Below are positions 21,420-30,959 of a stretch of DNA of 64,000 nucleotides, in pieces; the stretch's first letter is position 1; every line of letters starts with the position of its first letter. Both the position numbers and the translations under genes were made by a program. The notes under the pieces were generated by a model. The model was not told where the DNA came from and ran no database searches. It was given only the letters and a program-made list of their open reading frames with translations. The stretch covers positions 7,793 to 71,792 of the forward strand of contig CAWGUF010000028.1 of the NCBI GenBank assembly GCA_963825625.1, read 5' to 3'. This DNA comes from CAMDPA01 sp963825625 (GTDB taxonomy: Bacteria > Pseudomonadota > Alphaproteobacteria > Rhizobiales > Hyphomicrobiaceae).

Positions 21420-22028
21420 ATGGCCCGCATCCGCCTGCCCTCCAGCAAGGACATGACACCGGCGCAGCGCGACGTGCACGATGAAATCGTGGGCGGCGTG
21501 CGCGGCAAGCTGGTCGGTCCACTCAGAGCCGTGTTGCACAGCCCGGATCTGGCAAGGCGCTGGTCGCGACTGGGTGAGTACCTGCGTTTCTCGACATGCC
21601 TGCCGAAGAAACTGAATGAGCTGGCGATCATCGTCACCGGGCGGCGATGGAACAGCCAGCTCGAATTCCTGATTCATGCCGAAGCCGCAAAGTCGGCTGG
21701 CCTGGACGCGGCGTGCATCGAAACGATCCGGCGGGCGGAGGCACCGACATTCGCGGACGAGGCGGAGGCCGAGGTCTACGAGTTCGCGCGAACACTGCTG
21801 CAGAATGGCGACGTAGATGCTGGTGTCCACGCGGCAGTCACCAGACGCTGGGGAGAGCGCGGCGTCGTCGAATTGACCGGCGTGATCGGCTATTACACCA
21901 TGGTTTCGATGACGCTCAATGCGCACCAGATTCCGCTTCCCGATGGCGCGCGCCCGCCGCTCGAGCTTCCGCCGCAAGGCGGGCTGACAGTGTTGCCACC
22001 CGCCACGCGTGCGGATCCGGCAGCGTGA
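21420..22028 (+). CDS. Carboxymuconolactone decarboxylase family protein
   Basis: 202 residues with the CMD/AhpD-like fold: LNELAIIVTGRRWNSQLEFLIH followed by AAKSAGLD and a later VVELTGVIGYYTMVSMTLNAH. No cysteine pair is present in the active-site helix, so peroxidase activity of the AhpD type is unlikely. It lies 15 bases after the CoA-transferase gene and 37 before the enoyl-CoA hydratase gene, probably in one transcript. Reaction unknown. Confidence 0.85.
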   Translation: MARIRLPSSKDMTPAQRDVHDEIVGGVRGKLVGPLRAVLHSPDLARRWSRLGEYLRFSTCLPKKLNELAIIVTGRRWNSQLEFLIHAEAAKSAGLDAACIETIRRAEAPTFADEAEAEVYEFARTLLQNGDVDAGVHAAVTRRWGERGVVELTGVIGYYTMVSMTLNAHQIPLPDGARPPLELPPQGGLTVLPPATRADPAA

Positions 22029-22065
22029 TTTCGCCAGCCGCGTGGGCCCTGCGAAGGATGCCGAT

Positions 22066-22845
22066 ATGACCGAGACATACGAGTGCTTCAAGCTGACGAT
22101 CGCGGAGCATGTTGCGACCGTGACAATTGCGCGGCCGCCGGTCAACGCCCAGAACCGCGCATTCCGAGACGAGATCATCAAGATCTTCGATATGCTGAAT
22201 GACCGCCGCGACGTGCGCGCCATCGTGCTCACTGGCGAGGGCAAGACATTCTCGGCCGGAGCCGATCTCAAGGAGCGACCCGGCCTCAGCGACGAGATCG
22301 GGGCCTATCCGCGTCACAACAGGCTGGTGCGCGAGAGCTTCAATGTCGTGATGGAATGCGAGAAGCCGGTGATCGCGGCGATCAACGGACCGGCGATCGG
22401 AGCGGGCTGCGTGCTGGCGCTGTGCTGCGACATCCTGATCGCCAGCGAGACCAGCTTCCTGGCGATGACGGAAGTCGATGTGGGGCTCGCAGGTGGTGTC
22501 GCGCATGTCAGGCGCTTTTTCTCGGAGTCCGATGCCCGGCTGCTCATCTACACGGCGCGGCGCATACCGGGGCCCGAGCTTTATCGCATGCGGGTGGTGT
22601 CGGCTTGCGTCTCCCCCGAAGCGCTGCTGGATACCGCGCTTGGCATCGCGCGGGAGATTGCGCTCAAGAGCCCACTGGCGGTCAGAACCGCAAAGAGGTC
22701 GTTCAACGTGACCGAGACCATGCCGCTCAGGGACGGGTACCGCTACGAGCAGCTGCAAACCGTTGCGCTTGCCGCCAGCGAGGAAACAAAAGAGGCGCAG
22801 CGCGCTTTCGCCGAGAAACGAAAGCCGGTGTTCGGAAGCGAGTGA
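22066..22845 (+). CDS. Enoyl-CoA hydratase/isomerase family protein
   Basis: The 259-residue crotonase-fold protein has the CoA/oxyanion motif FSAGADLKE (about residues 63-71) and AAINGPAIGAGCVLALCCDI. Crotonases hydrate or cleave enoyl-CoA esters. The ATG at 22066 (MTETYECFKLTIAEHVATVTIARPP) is preceded by GAAGGA. It ends the CoA-transferase group; purL lies 238 bases downstream and is functionally unrelated. Confidence 0.92.
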   Translation: MTETYECFKLTIAEHVATVTIARPPVNAQNRAFRDEIIKIFDMLNDRRDVRAIVLTGEGKTFSAGADLKERPGLSDEIGAYPRHNRLVRESFNVVMECEKPVIAAINGPAIGAGCVLALCCDILIASETSFLAMTEVDVGLAGGVAHVRRFFSESDARLLIYTARRIPGPELYRMRVVSACVSPEALLDTALGIAREIALKSPLAVRTAKRSFNVTETMPLRDGYRYEQLQTVALAASEETKEAQRAFAEKRKPVFGSE

Positions 22846-23083
22846 ACCGCACAAAAAGCGGGAGGAGATGTCGAGACGGCAGTAACCGCCAGATACGGCA
22901 AGAGAATTTTCTCGCCATTGGCAGTCAGGCAGGTATCCACCGGAAGCCCTGGCCGCGACCTCGCCCTACAGCCCTGCGGCCATTGAAAAGCTACCGGTGG
23001 ACCATCAGCCGCATAAGCGAGACAGTGCGCGGCAGCAGGGCTATAAGCGTCCCAATAAAGTCGAGGATAGCTCAAGACCTGCC

Positions 23084-25294
23084 ATGGCCAATACTGCGCC
23101 CGCAATCACGCCAGACGTCGTCGCCGCTCACGGCTTCAAAGGCGATGAATATCAACGCCTGCTCGAGATCCTCGGCCGCGAGCCGACGATGACGGAACTC
23201 GGCATTTTCTCCGTCATGTGGTCGGAGCACTGTTCGTACAAATCGTCGCGGTTCTGGCTCAGACAGCTGCCGACGTCCGGTCCGCAGGTGATCCAGGGAC
23301 CGGGCGAGAACGCCGGCATCGTCGACCTGGGCGACGGCGATTGCGCGATCTTCAAAATGGAGAGCCATAACCACCCGAGCTACATCGAACCTTTCCAGGG
23401 TGCAGCGACCGGCGTCGGCGGCATCATGCGCGATGTATTCACGATGGGTGCAAGGCCAATCGCCAACCTGAACGCGCTGAGGTTCGGCGACCCGTCGCAT
23501 GCCAAGACGCGGCATCTGGTTTCGGGCGTGGTTGCCGGCATCGGGCACTACGGCAACTGCACGGGCGTGCCTACAATCGGTGGCGAGACCAATTTCGACG
23601 CAGGCTACAACGGCAACATTCTGGTCAATGCCATGTGCGTGGGCCTGGCAAAGTCCGACAAGATCTTCTACTCGGCAGCCAAAGGCGTAGGGTTGCCCGT
23701 CGTCTACGTCGGGTCAAAGACCGGACGCGACGGGATTCACGGCGCGACAATGGCTTCGGCGGAATTCGACGACGCGTCGGAAGAGAAGCGGCCGACTGTC
23801 CAGGTCGGCGACCCATTCACCGAAAAGCTGCTCATCGAGGCCTGCCTGGAATTGATGGCAACGGACTGCATCATCGCGATCCAGGATATGGGTGCGGCCG
23901 GCCTTACTTCCTCGACCTCGGAAATGGCCGACAAGGGCGGCGTCGGCATCGAACTCGATCTGGATCACGTGCCACAGCGAGAGACCGGCATGACAGCCTA
24001 CGAAATGATGCTGTCAGAAAGCCAAGAGCGCATGCTGATGATCCTGCGGCCTGGCGCTGAACCGCAAGCGGAGGCCATTTTCCGCAAGTGGGGGCTCGAT
24101 TTTGCGGTTATCGGCCGGACGACCGATACCGGCCGGATGATCATCCGGCACAAAGGGATTGTGGAGGCCGACCTGCCGGTCGACAAGCTGGCCAACTCGG
24201 CTCCGCTGTACGAGCGGCCGTGGACTGCCGGCGTCAAGCTGCTGCCGATCCTGCCGCAATGGGTCAAGGCGCCGGAGAGCATGCTGGGTGCGCTGGAGAC
24301 GATGATGGCGCATCCCGCCTTATGCTCGCGGCGTTGGATCTGGGAGCAATACGACCACATGGTGATGGGTGACACCATCGGCCGACCGGGTGGCGATGCG
24401 GGCGTGGTCCGGGTGCACGGTACAAGAAAGGGAATTGCCGTCGCGTGCGATGTCACGCCTCGCTATGTGGCGGCTGATCCGGGTATGGGAACGAAGCAGG
24501 CAGTCGTGGAGACGTGGCGCAACCTCACCGCGGTCGGGGCCGATCCTCTTGCGATCACGGACAACATGAACTTCGGCAGTCCCGAACGACCGGAGATCAT
24601 GGGGCAGTTCGTCGAAAGCGTCGAAGGCATGAAGGAAGCCTGCATCGCGCTCGGCTATCCCGTCGTTTCCGGCAACGTCTCGCTTTACAACGAAACAAAC
24701 GGTGCCGCGATCCCACCAACGCCGGCGATCGGCGGTGTCGGCGTCATTCCGGACACTGCTTATACCGCTGACATTGCCATCAAGAAGGCCGGAAACCTGC
24801 TGCTGCTCATCGGGGCGGAGCAGGGCTGGCTGGGGCAGTCACTGTATCAGCTCATCATCGCGCAGAAGCCGGAAGGCGCGCCGCCGCCGGTGGACCTGAG
24901 CGTGGAAAAGGCAGCGGGAGATTTCGTGCGGGGCCTCATCCGCGAGGCCAAGACACGTACCGTGCACGACTGCTCCGACGGGGGACTATTGGTTGCAGTC
25001 GCGGAGATGGCGCTGGCTGGTGACATCGGTGCCGAGTTGCATCCGTGGGAAGGACGTCTGCCGGCGCATGCGATCTGGTTCGGCGAGGACCAGGGCCGCT
25101 ATATCATCGAGGTTGCTCCATCGGCGGCCGACGACATCCTGGCGCGCGCCAAGGCATCGGGATTGGCTGGACGCGTGATCGGACGAACCGGTGGTACGAC
25201 GCTGGAGATTGCCGGAGAGGGGGCGATAACCCTCGAGGCGTTGCGGGCGGCGCACGAGAAATGGCTGCCAGCCTACATGGGCGGGGCCGTTTGA
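23084..25294 (+). CDS. purL: Phosphoribosylformylglycinamidine synthase subunit PurL
   Basis: Large ATP-dependent subunit of the fourth step of purine synthesis, working with PurQ and PurS. The 736-residue product is the short (non-fused) form and shows ELGIFSVMWSEHCSYKSS, the nucleotide-binding FKMESHNHPSYIEPFQGAATGVGG, and TVHDCSDGGLLVAVAEMA. The ATG at 23084 gives MANTAPAITPDVVAAHG, a usual alphaproteobacterial N-terminus. Neither purQ, purS nor purC is adjacent, although these are commonly clustered; here purL is surrounded by catabolic genes. Confidence 0.96.
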   Translation: MANTAPAITPDVVAAHGFKGDEYQRLLEILGREPTMTELGIFSVMWSEHCSYKSSRFWLRQLPTSGPQVIQGPGENAGIVDLGDGDCAIFKMESHNHPSYIEPFQGAATGVGGIMRDVFTMGARPIANLNALRFGDPSHAKTRHLVSGVVAGIGHYGNCTGVPTIGGETNFDAGYNGNILVNAMCVGLAKSDKIFYSAAKGVGLPVVYVGSKTGRDGIHGATMASAEFDDASEEKRPTVQVGDPFTEKLLIEACLELMATDCIIAIQDMGAAGLTSSTSEMADKGGVGIELDLDHVPQRETGMTAYEMMLSESQERMLMILRPGAEPQAEAIFRKWGLDFAVIGRTTDTGRMIIRHKGIVEADLPVDKLANSAPLYERPWTAGVKLLPILPQWVKAPESMLGALETMMAHPALCSRRWIWEQYDHMVMGDTIGRPGGDAGVVRVHGTRKGIAVACDVTPRYVAADPGMGTKQAVVETWRNLTAVGADPLAITDNMNFGSPERPEIMGQFVESVEGMKEACIALGYPVVSGNVSLYNETNGAAIPPTPAIGGVGVIPDTAYTADIAIKKAGNLLLLIGAEQGWLGQSLYQLIIAQKPEGAPPPVDLSVEKAAGDFVRGLIREAKTRTVHDCSDGGLLVAVAEMALAGDIGAELHPWEGRLPAHAIWFGEDQGRYIIEVAPSAADDILARAKASGLAGRVIGRTGGTTLEIAGEGAITLEALRAAHEKWLPAYMGGAV

Positions 25295-25366
25295 GCTGCT
25301 TGACAACTAGCGGAAAGCGAAAGAAGGCTTTGACTCCTGCTGCGACAAACCGTCGAGGGATCCATC

Positions 25367-26647
25367 ATGGCCCGACTGCATGCTTCTGTCGTGACTTGTC
25401 TTCTGCTTGGCCTGCTCGTTCCCCACGCAACGCTTGCCCAGGCGCCAGGACCAGGCCGCTCAGCAACGCTGCCTGCAGGCGACAGCCGCGATCTTGTGCA
25501 GGGCGTGTGCACCAATTGCCATACGCCGCGGGAAATACTGCGCAGCTCGGGCTATAGCGCTGCGAACTGGAAAGCGTTGATCGCCTCGATGATCGACCTG
25601 TCCGGGACCCCCGACACGCAGGAGAAGATCGTCAGCTATCTGGCGACACACTTTCCCGAGGGGCGCAATCCAAGGCCGGCCAAGCTGATGCCGGGCACCG
25701 CCAAGATCTCGTTCAAGGAATGGGTGACGCCAACGCTGGGGCAGCGTTCGCGCGATCCCGTCGAGGCGGCGGACGGAACGATCTGGTGGGCGGGGCAGTG
25801 GGCCAATCTGATCGGACGGATCAATCCGGCCACGGGAGAAATGAAGGAATACCAGCTTCCCGCCAAGGCGATGCCGCACACCGTGGTGCTCGATGCGGAG
25901 GGGAGCGTCTGGTACACGGGCAACAAGAACGGCTCGGTCGGTAAGCTGGACCCCAAGACCGGGAAGATCACCGTCTTCAAGATGCCTGATCCGAAGGCTC
26001 GCGACCCGCATACGGCAGTGTTCGACGCCAATGGCATCATGTGGTTCACGCTGCAGCAATCCAACATGATCGGCCGCCTCGATCCCGGGAGCGGCGATAT
26101 CAAGCTGGTGACATCCCCGCGCGCGGGCTCGAAGCCCTATGGCATCAAGATCGATGCGGCCGGTGTTCCGTGGGTGGCCTGCAACGGTGCCAACTGCCTG
26201 ATCAAGGTCGATCCCAAGACGATGCAGTTGACCGAGGTGAAGCTGCCGATCCCAGCGACGACTGTGCGGCGGCTGGACATCGCGCCAGACGGGATGATCT
26301 GGTACGTCAACTCTTCGCAGGGCCGGCTTGGCCGTTATGATCCCAAGACCGGCCAGATCAAGGAATGGGCGTCCCCCAGCGGGGCCAAATCACACCCATA
26401 TGCTATCGTGATAACCGGGGGGTATGTCTGGTACAATGAATCAGGGGTGCGACCTGATCCGTTGGTCCGGTTCGATCCGCGAACCGAGACGTTCCAGAGC
26501 TGGCCGATCCCTTCGGGCTCGTTCCATGCCGGGATCATCCGACACATGCGTGCCAACAAGGACGGTAACATCCTGATCCACCAGTCCAGCACGAACCGAA
26601 TTATCCTGGTCGATATCAACGGCAATGGCTCTGCCGCGACCCGATAG
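25367..26647 (+). CDS. Exported haem-binding and beta-propeller (virginiamycin B lyase-like) protein
   Basis: 426 residues. A signal peptide ends near residue 24 (LAQ). A cytochrome c-type haem site CTNCH lies at residues 48-52 in a small helical segment (to about residue 98). The rest is a six-bladed Vgb/SMP-30-like propeller with repeated W-x-x-N/G-x-x-G-R-x-x-P-x-T-G units (for example WAGQWANLIGRINPATG, WYTGNKNGSVGKLDPKTG). Likely periplasmic. Vgb proper is a cytosolic lyase without haem, so this fusion probably has another role, perhaps oxidation or sensing of a substrate. Confidence 0.8.
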   Translation: MARLHASVVTCLLLGLLVPHATLAQAPGPGRSATLPAGDSRDLVQGVCTNCHTPREILRSSGYSAANWKALIASMIDLSGTPDTQEKIVSYLATHFPEGRNPRPAKLMPGTAKISFKEWVTPTLGQRSRDPVEAADGTIWWAGQWANLIGRINPATGEMKEYQLPAKAMPHTVVLDAEGSVWYTGNKNGSVGKLDPKTGKITVFKMPDPKARDPHTAVFDANGIMWFTLQQSNMIGRLDPGSGDIKLVTSPRAGSKPYGIKIDAAGVPWVACNGANCLIKVDPKTMQLTEVKLPIPATTVRRLDIAPDGMIWYVNSSQGRLGRYDPKTGQIKEWASPSGAKSHPYAIVITGGYVWYNESGVRPDPLVRFDPRTETFQSWPIPSGSFHAGIIRHMRANKDGNILIHQSSTNRIILVDINGNGSAATR

Positions 26648-26840
26648 TGCAGTTTCCTCTCGACTGCGCCTTGCCCTGTGCCTTGGCAACTTCTGGAGCG
26701 TATCCGAGCCGGCTATAGCGGCGGCGAGAAGGAGTTATTGCCCAAAGGCCGCCGGGGAGGCACTGTGATGGACCGCAACCGGCCACAGATGGGGGATACG
26801 GCGCAGTCAGCCCTTCGTCCGCAGCAGTCAGGGAATAAGC

Positions 26841-27770
26841 ATGAAGATCGTCTATTTCAACGAGTACCGGTTGGGGGTCATCAAGGGCGACACGGTGGTC
26901 GACGTGACTGACGCAGTGTCCGATATTCCGCATACGGGGCCGCACGACCTCATCAACGGTGTCATCGAGCACTTCGACACCTACCGTGGAAAGATCGAAG
27001 CGCTGGTCGCTAAAGCGATTGGAACGCCGCTGGCAGGCGTAAAGCTGCGCGCCCCGCTGCCGCGACCGGTGAATATCGACTGCATGGCAGTCAACTACAT
27101 GGAAGACGGCACGCGTTCGGAGCCTGCGCCCATCAACGCCTTTCACAAGTCGCCGATGTCGATCATCGGACCTGACGAGGTGATGGAGCTACCGGATGCC
27201 CCGGCGAGCGTATTCGAAGGCGAGGCGGAACTGGCCGTCATCATCGGGAAACGGGCGCGCAACGTCAGGCCGGCCGATGCCATGTCGTACGTCTTCGGCT
27301 ACTGCAATTTCATCGACGGCTCGGCCCGCGGCCTACCGCCTGCCGGCAACACGTTCTACCAGATGAAGTCGCGCGAAACGTTCGCGCCGATCGGACCTTG
27401 GCTCGTCACCGCCGACGAGATCGCGAATCCGATGAACCTGCAGATCCGGCTGTGGAACAACGGCGAGCTGAAGCAGAGCTTCAATACAAATGACATGGCA
27501 CACGATATCGCCAAGTCGATCGCGTTCGTGAGCTCAATCCACACGCTGATGCCTGGCGACATCCTGGCAAGCGGTACCAACCATCGCGGGCTACACGCGT
27601 TCCAGGACGGGGACCGGATCGAGCTGGAGGTCGAGGGCTGCGGGCGGCTGTCGGTCTCGATTCGCGACGAGCTCAAGCGCACCTGGCCGCGCGAGACGCG
27701 CCTGCAGCGGCAGGAACGCGGCGAGGAGGCGCTGGCCAAGCAGATCTCGGGCAAATACGCAAAAGCGTGA
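26841..27770 (+). CDS. Fumarylacetoacetate hydrolase (FAH) family protein
   Basis: 309 residues. Metal-binding elements of the FAH fold are visible: the EGEAELAVIIGKRARN acidic pair near residue 135 and FGYCNFIDGSARG near residue 153, and ILASGTNHRG near the C-terminus. Family members hydrolyse or decarboxylate diketo acids formed after ring cleavage. Asn-Tyr in the segment VNYMEDG replaces the more usual LNY-xDH. The cupin gene begins 30 bases after the stop, likely co-transcribed. Confidence 0.9.
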   Translation: MKIVYFNEYRLGVIKGDTVVDVTDAVSDIPHTGPHDLINGVIEHFDTYRGKIEALVAKAIGTPLAGVKLRAPLPRPVNIDCMAVNYMEDGTRSEPAPINAFHKSPMSIIGPDEVMELPDAPASVFEGEAELAVIIGKRARNVRPADAMSYVFGYCNFIDGSARGLPPAGNTFYQMKSRETFAPIGPWLVTADEIANPMNLQIRLWNNGELKQSFNTNDMAHDIAKSIAFVSSIHTLMPGDILASGTNHRGLHAFQDGDRIELEVEGCGRLSVSIRDELKRTWPRETRLQRQERGEEALAKQISGKYAKA

Positions 27771-27799
27771 GCAGGCCATACGCACGACGGAGAACAAGC

Positions 27800-28333
27800 A
27801 TGGCTACACCGGTGCAGCGCTTCGTGACGGGGCACACGACGGACGGCAAATCGTGCTTCATCATGGAGGGGTCGGCGCCGACCGTGTTCGAGATGCGGGC
27901 GGGCGGCACAGTGGTCACGGAGCTGTGGGAGACGCACGAGACGCCGGCCGATAATACCGGCTCGCAAGAGGTTACGGACCACGACAAACGTCTACCGCCG
28001 CCAAATGGCGGCAGCGTATTCCGGATCGTCGAGTATCCGCCAGACAGCATACGATTGGCCGCCCTGCGCGAGCACTCCGGCGAGCACGATGACAAGAAGG
28101 ACGGTTATGTCCGCGACTATTCGAACAGGCGGCATCCGGGCTTCCACAAGACGCACAGCATCGACTATGCGATCGTTCTGGAGGGGGAAATCCATGCGAT
28201 CATGGATGAGGGGGAGCGGCTGATGAGGGCTGGCGACGTGCTCGTCCAGCGCGGCACCAACCATGCCTGGAGCAACCGAACGGACAAGCCGGCGCGCGTC
28301 GCGTTCGTCTTGATCGACGCCAAGCCTGTGTAG
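27800..28333 (+). CDS. Cupin-domain protein
   Basis: 177 residues. The C-terminal half is a cupin: HKTHSIDYAIVLEGEIHAIMDEGERLMRAGDVLVQRGTNHAWSN matches the G(x)5HxH-type and G(x)5PxG-type motifs, with H and E/H metal ligands in HSIDY and TNHAW. The N-terminal half (VFEMRAGGTVVTELWETHETPADN) resembles proteins of this type linked to aromatic catabolism. The ATG at 27800 follows GGAGAA. It lies between the FAH and SDR genes. Confidence 0.85.
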   Translation: MATPVQRFVTGHTTDGKSCFIMEGSAPTVFEMRAGGTVVTELWETHETPADNTGSQEVTDHDKRLPPPNGGSVFRIVEYPPDSIRLAALREHSGEHDDKKDGYVRDYSNRRHPGFHKTHSIDYAIVLEGEIHAIMDEGERLMRAGDVLVQRGTNHAWSNRTDKPARVAFVLIDAKPV

Positions 28334-28380
28334 GCGTCCGGGCGCCGAGACCCGATCATTGACGTTGGAAGGAGCCTGCT

Positions 28381-29142
28381 ATGGAAAAGCTGCTGCAAGA
28401 CAAGGTTGCCATCGTCACGGGTGCCAGCAATGGAATCGGCCGGGGCATTGCGGAGGCGTTCGCGGCGGCGGGAGCCAGGACGGTGCTGGTGGCGCGGCGC
28501 GCGGATGCTCTGGAGAGCCTTGCCGCTGAAATCTCGGCCGGGGGCGGGACGGCGCTGGCCGTGCCGACCGATGTCACTGCCGAGGATCAGGTGCTTTCCT
28601 TGTTCCGTCGGGTCAAGAGCGAGTATGGCCGAATAGACGTGGTGATGAACAATGCCGGGGTCTCCGCCCACACCCCGATCGAAGACATTACTCTGGAGCA
28701 GTGGAACCAGGTGCTGGCCATTAATCTGACCGCGCAGTTCCTGATGAGCAGGGAGGCGGTGAGAGCGATGAAGGCGCAGACGCCTCAGGGCGGCCGCATC
28801 ATCAACATGGGCTCCATCTCCGCCAAAACGCCGCGGCCGGATTCGCTCGCATACACGGCCACGAAGCACGCGATCCAGGGCATGACGCACCAGCTCACGA
28901 TGGACGGCCGCAAGTATGGCGTGGTGGCTTCCGTGATCCATCCCGGGGCGACGCTGTCCAGCTTCACGACTCGGCGCGGGCGGACAGAGGCGGGGCCAGG
29001 GGAGGCGGCCGAGGATTACGTGATGTCGGCGGCGGACGTGGCGCGGGTCGCCGTTCTGATGGCCTCGCTGCCACCGGAGGTGAACCTTTACGAAGCCACC
29101 ATTTTGCCCAACCATATGCGTTCCTTCATCAGTCGAGGATGA
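28381..29142 (+). CDS. SDR family NAD(P)-dependent oxidoreductase
   Basis: 253 residues of classical short-chain dehydrogenase: TGASNGIGRG cofactor motif (residues 14-23), NNAG near residue 92, catalytic Ser in MGSISAKTP and YTATKHA (Tyr and Lys, near residues 158-162). GGAAGG lies shortly before the ATG. Substrate unknown; a hydroxyacid or alcohol intermediate of the neighbouring pathway is a reasonable guess. Confidence 0.93.
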   Translation: MEKLLQDKVAIVTGASNGIGRGIAEAFAAAGARTVLVARRADALESLAAEISAGGGTALAVPTDVTAEDQVLSLFRRVKSEYGRIDVVMNNAGVSAHTPIEDITLEQWNQVLAINLTAQFLMSREAVRAMKAQTPQGGRIINMGSISAKTPRPDSLAYTATKHAIQGMTHQLTMDGRKYGVVASVIHPGATLSSFTTRRGRTEAGPGEAAEDYVMSAADVARVAVLMASLPPEVNLYEATILPNHMRSFISRG

Positions 29143-29237
29143 AACGCAGGTGCTATGCCGAGCAGCCCATCGATATTCCCGCATCGGACAACGGATGGCC
29201 TTTGCACGTATCGTCAGCGATGGCATAAGTCGGCGCC

Positions 29238-30860
29238 ATGACTAAGCCCTCCTACGATGTCGCCATAATTGGCGGCGGCCACAACGGACTCGTCTGCGCC
29301 GCATATCTGGCGCGGGCGGGCGTGAGTGCCATAGTATTGGAAAAGAACAAGGTGGTCGGCGGCGCGGCGATCACCGAGGAATTCCACCCCGGCTTCAGCA
29401 ACTCGGTCGCCTCCTATACCGTCAGCCTGCTCAATCCCAAGGTCATCACCGATCTCGAGCTCAAACGTCACGGCCTGCAGATCGTGGAGCGTCCGGCCGC
29501 CAACTTCTGGCCGGTCGACGACCGCACCTACCTGCTGATGCCCTATGGCATGGCGGCGCGGCAGCAAGCGATCGCCCGCTTTTCGAAACGTGATGCGGAA
29601 CGGCTGCCTCTCTACGATGCTGCGCTGGAGCGGGCCGCCCAACTGCTGCGCGATCTCGTGCTGGAGACCCCGCCCAACGCGGGAGGCGGACTAGCCGAGT
29701 GGTCGCGCGCCGCCCGGGTCGGCCGCCGGATGCTGGGCCTGGACATCAAGGAGCAGCGGCTGGTCGCTGATCTGTTCACGAAGAGCGCCGCCGACTTCCT
29801 CGACAGATGGTTCGAAAGCGACATCGTGAAGGCAGCGTTCGCTTTCGACGGAATCGTCGGGGCCTATGCCTCGCCGCATACGCCCGGCACGGCCTACGTG
29901 CTGTTGCATCACTGCTTTGGCGAGGTGAACGGAAAAACGGGTGTGTGGGGTCATGCCATCGGCGGCATGGGCGCCATAACCGAGGCCATGCGCCGCTCGG
30001 CGAAGGCAGCCGGCGCAGTGATCCGCACCGGCGCGCCCGTGCAGGACGTCGTGATCGAGGACGGCAAGGCGGCAGGGATCAGGCTCAGCTCGGGCGAGGT
30101 CGTCCGAACCAGGGTGGTGGCTGCCAATGTCGGCCCCAAGCTCCTGTTCCGCGATCTCATACCGGACGGCGCCGTAGACCCGGAGACGCGGGCATTGCTG
30201 ACTGGTGTGCAAACGGGATCTGGCACGTTCCGGATGAATGTGGCGCTGTCGGAGCTTCCGGACTTTCGCTGCCTGCCGGGCAAAGCCGCGGCACGCCATC
30301 ATGGCGCGGGCATCATCATCGGGCCAACGATCGACTATCTCGACCGCGCCTGGCTCGATGCCCGATCGAATGGATGGTCGAAAGCGCCGATCGTGGAGAT
30401 GGTGATCTCGTCGGTGCTCGATCAGACACTGGCTCCGCCTGGCCAGCACGTCGCGAGCCTTTTCGTCCAGCACGTCGCGCCGCGACTGCCTGCGCCGCGC
30501 AGTTGGGAGGATGAGGGCGAGAAACAGGCCTTTGCGGCGCTCGTGATCGATACCCTGAATGCCCATGCACCCAACTTCCGCAGCAGCGTCATCGCTTCGC
30601 AGGTGCTCTCGCCGCTGGACCTGGAGCGGCGCTTTGGCATGATCGACGGCGATATCTTTCATGGGCAACTGTCGCTGGACCAGCTCTATGCGCTCAGGCC
30701 GGTGCTTGGACATGCCAATTACAGAATGCCGGTGCCGGGGCTTTATCTTTGCGGATCGGGAGCGCATCCTGGCGGCGGCGTTACCGGGGCGCCCGGACAC
30801 AACGCCGCTCGAGAAATCATGCGGGACCTGAGGCGGCAGCCTCCCTGGCTTCGACGGTAA
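29238..30860 (+). CDS. FAD-dependent phytoene desaturase-like/PYROXD2-type oxidoreductase
   Basis: 540 residues. The N-terminal dinucleotide-binding motif IIGGGHNGLVCAAYLARAG (about 10-28) is followed by VVGGAAITEEFHPGFSNSVASY, typical of the carotenoid-desaturase/PYROXD2 group. A C-terminal FAD motif GLYLCGSGAHPGGGVTGAPGHNAA lies near residue 505. There are no carotenoid genes nearby, so it probably oxidises another substrate. It lies 99 bases before the E1 alpha gene. Confidence 0.88.
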   Translation: MTKPSYDVAIIGGGHNGLVCAAYLARAGVSAIVLEKNKVVGGAAITEEFHPGFSNSVASYTVSLLNPKVITDLELKRHGLQIVERPAANFWPVDDRTYLLMPYGMAARQQAIARFSKRDAERLPLYDAALERAAQLLRDLVLETPPNAGGGLAEWSRAARVGRRMLGLDIKEQRLVADLFTKSAADFLDRWFESDIVKAAFAFDGIVGAYASPHTPGTAYVLLHHCFGEVNGKTGVWGHAIGGMGAITEAMRRSAKAAGAVIRTGAPVQDVVIEDGKAAGIRLSSGEVVRTRVVAANVGPKLLFRDLIPDGAVDPETRALLTGVQTGSGTFRMNVALSELPDFRCLPGKAAARHHGAGIIIGPTIDYLDRAWLDARSNGWSKAPIVEMVISSVLDQTLAPPGQHVASLFVQHVAPRLPAPRSWEDEGEKQAFAALVIDTLNAHAPNFRSSVIASQVLSPLDLERRFGMIDGDIFHGQLSLDQLYALRPVLGHANYRMPVPGLYLCGSGAHPGGGVTGAPGHNAAREIMRDLRRQPPWLRR

Positions 30861-30959
30861 CTCACCCGGCAGGCGGGACAGTGCAATCGGTTGCAGGGCC
30901 CGGAGACAGCATTTATCGTATCGCTCGATCATCTTCCACCATCCGACTGGGGACGACGC

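Noticed and set aside
20754..22271. 505-codon open frame antisense to the CoA-transferase and CMD-like genes
   Set aside because: No motif; both plus-strand genes are clearly real.
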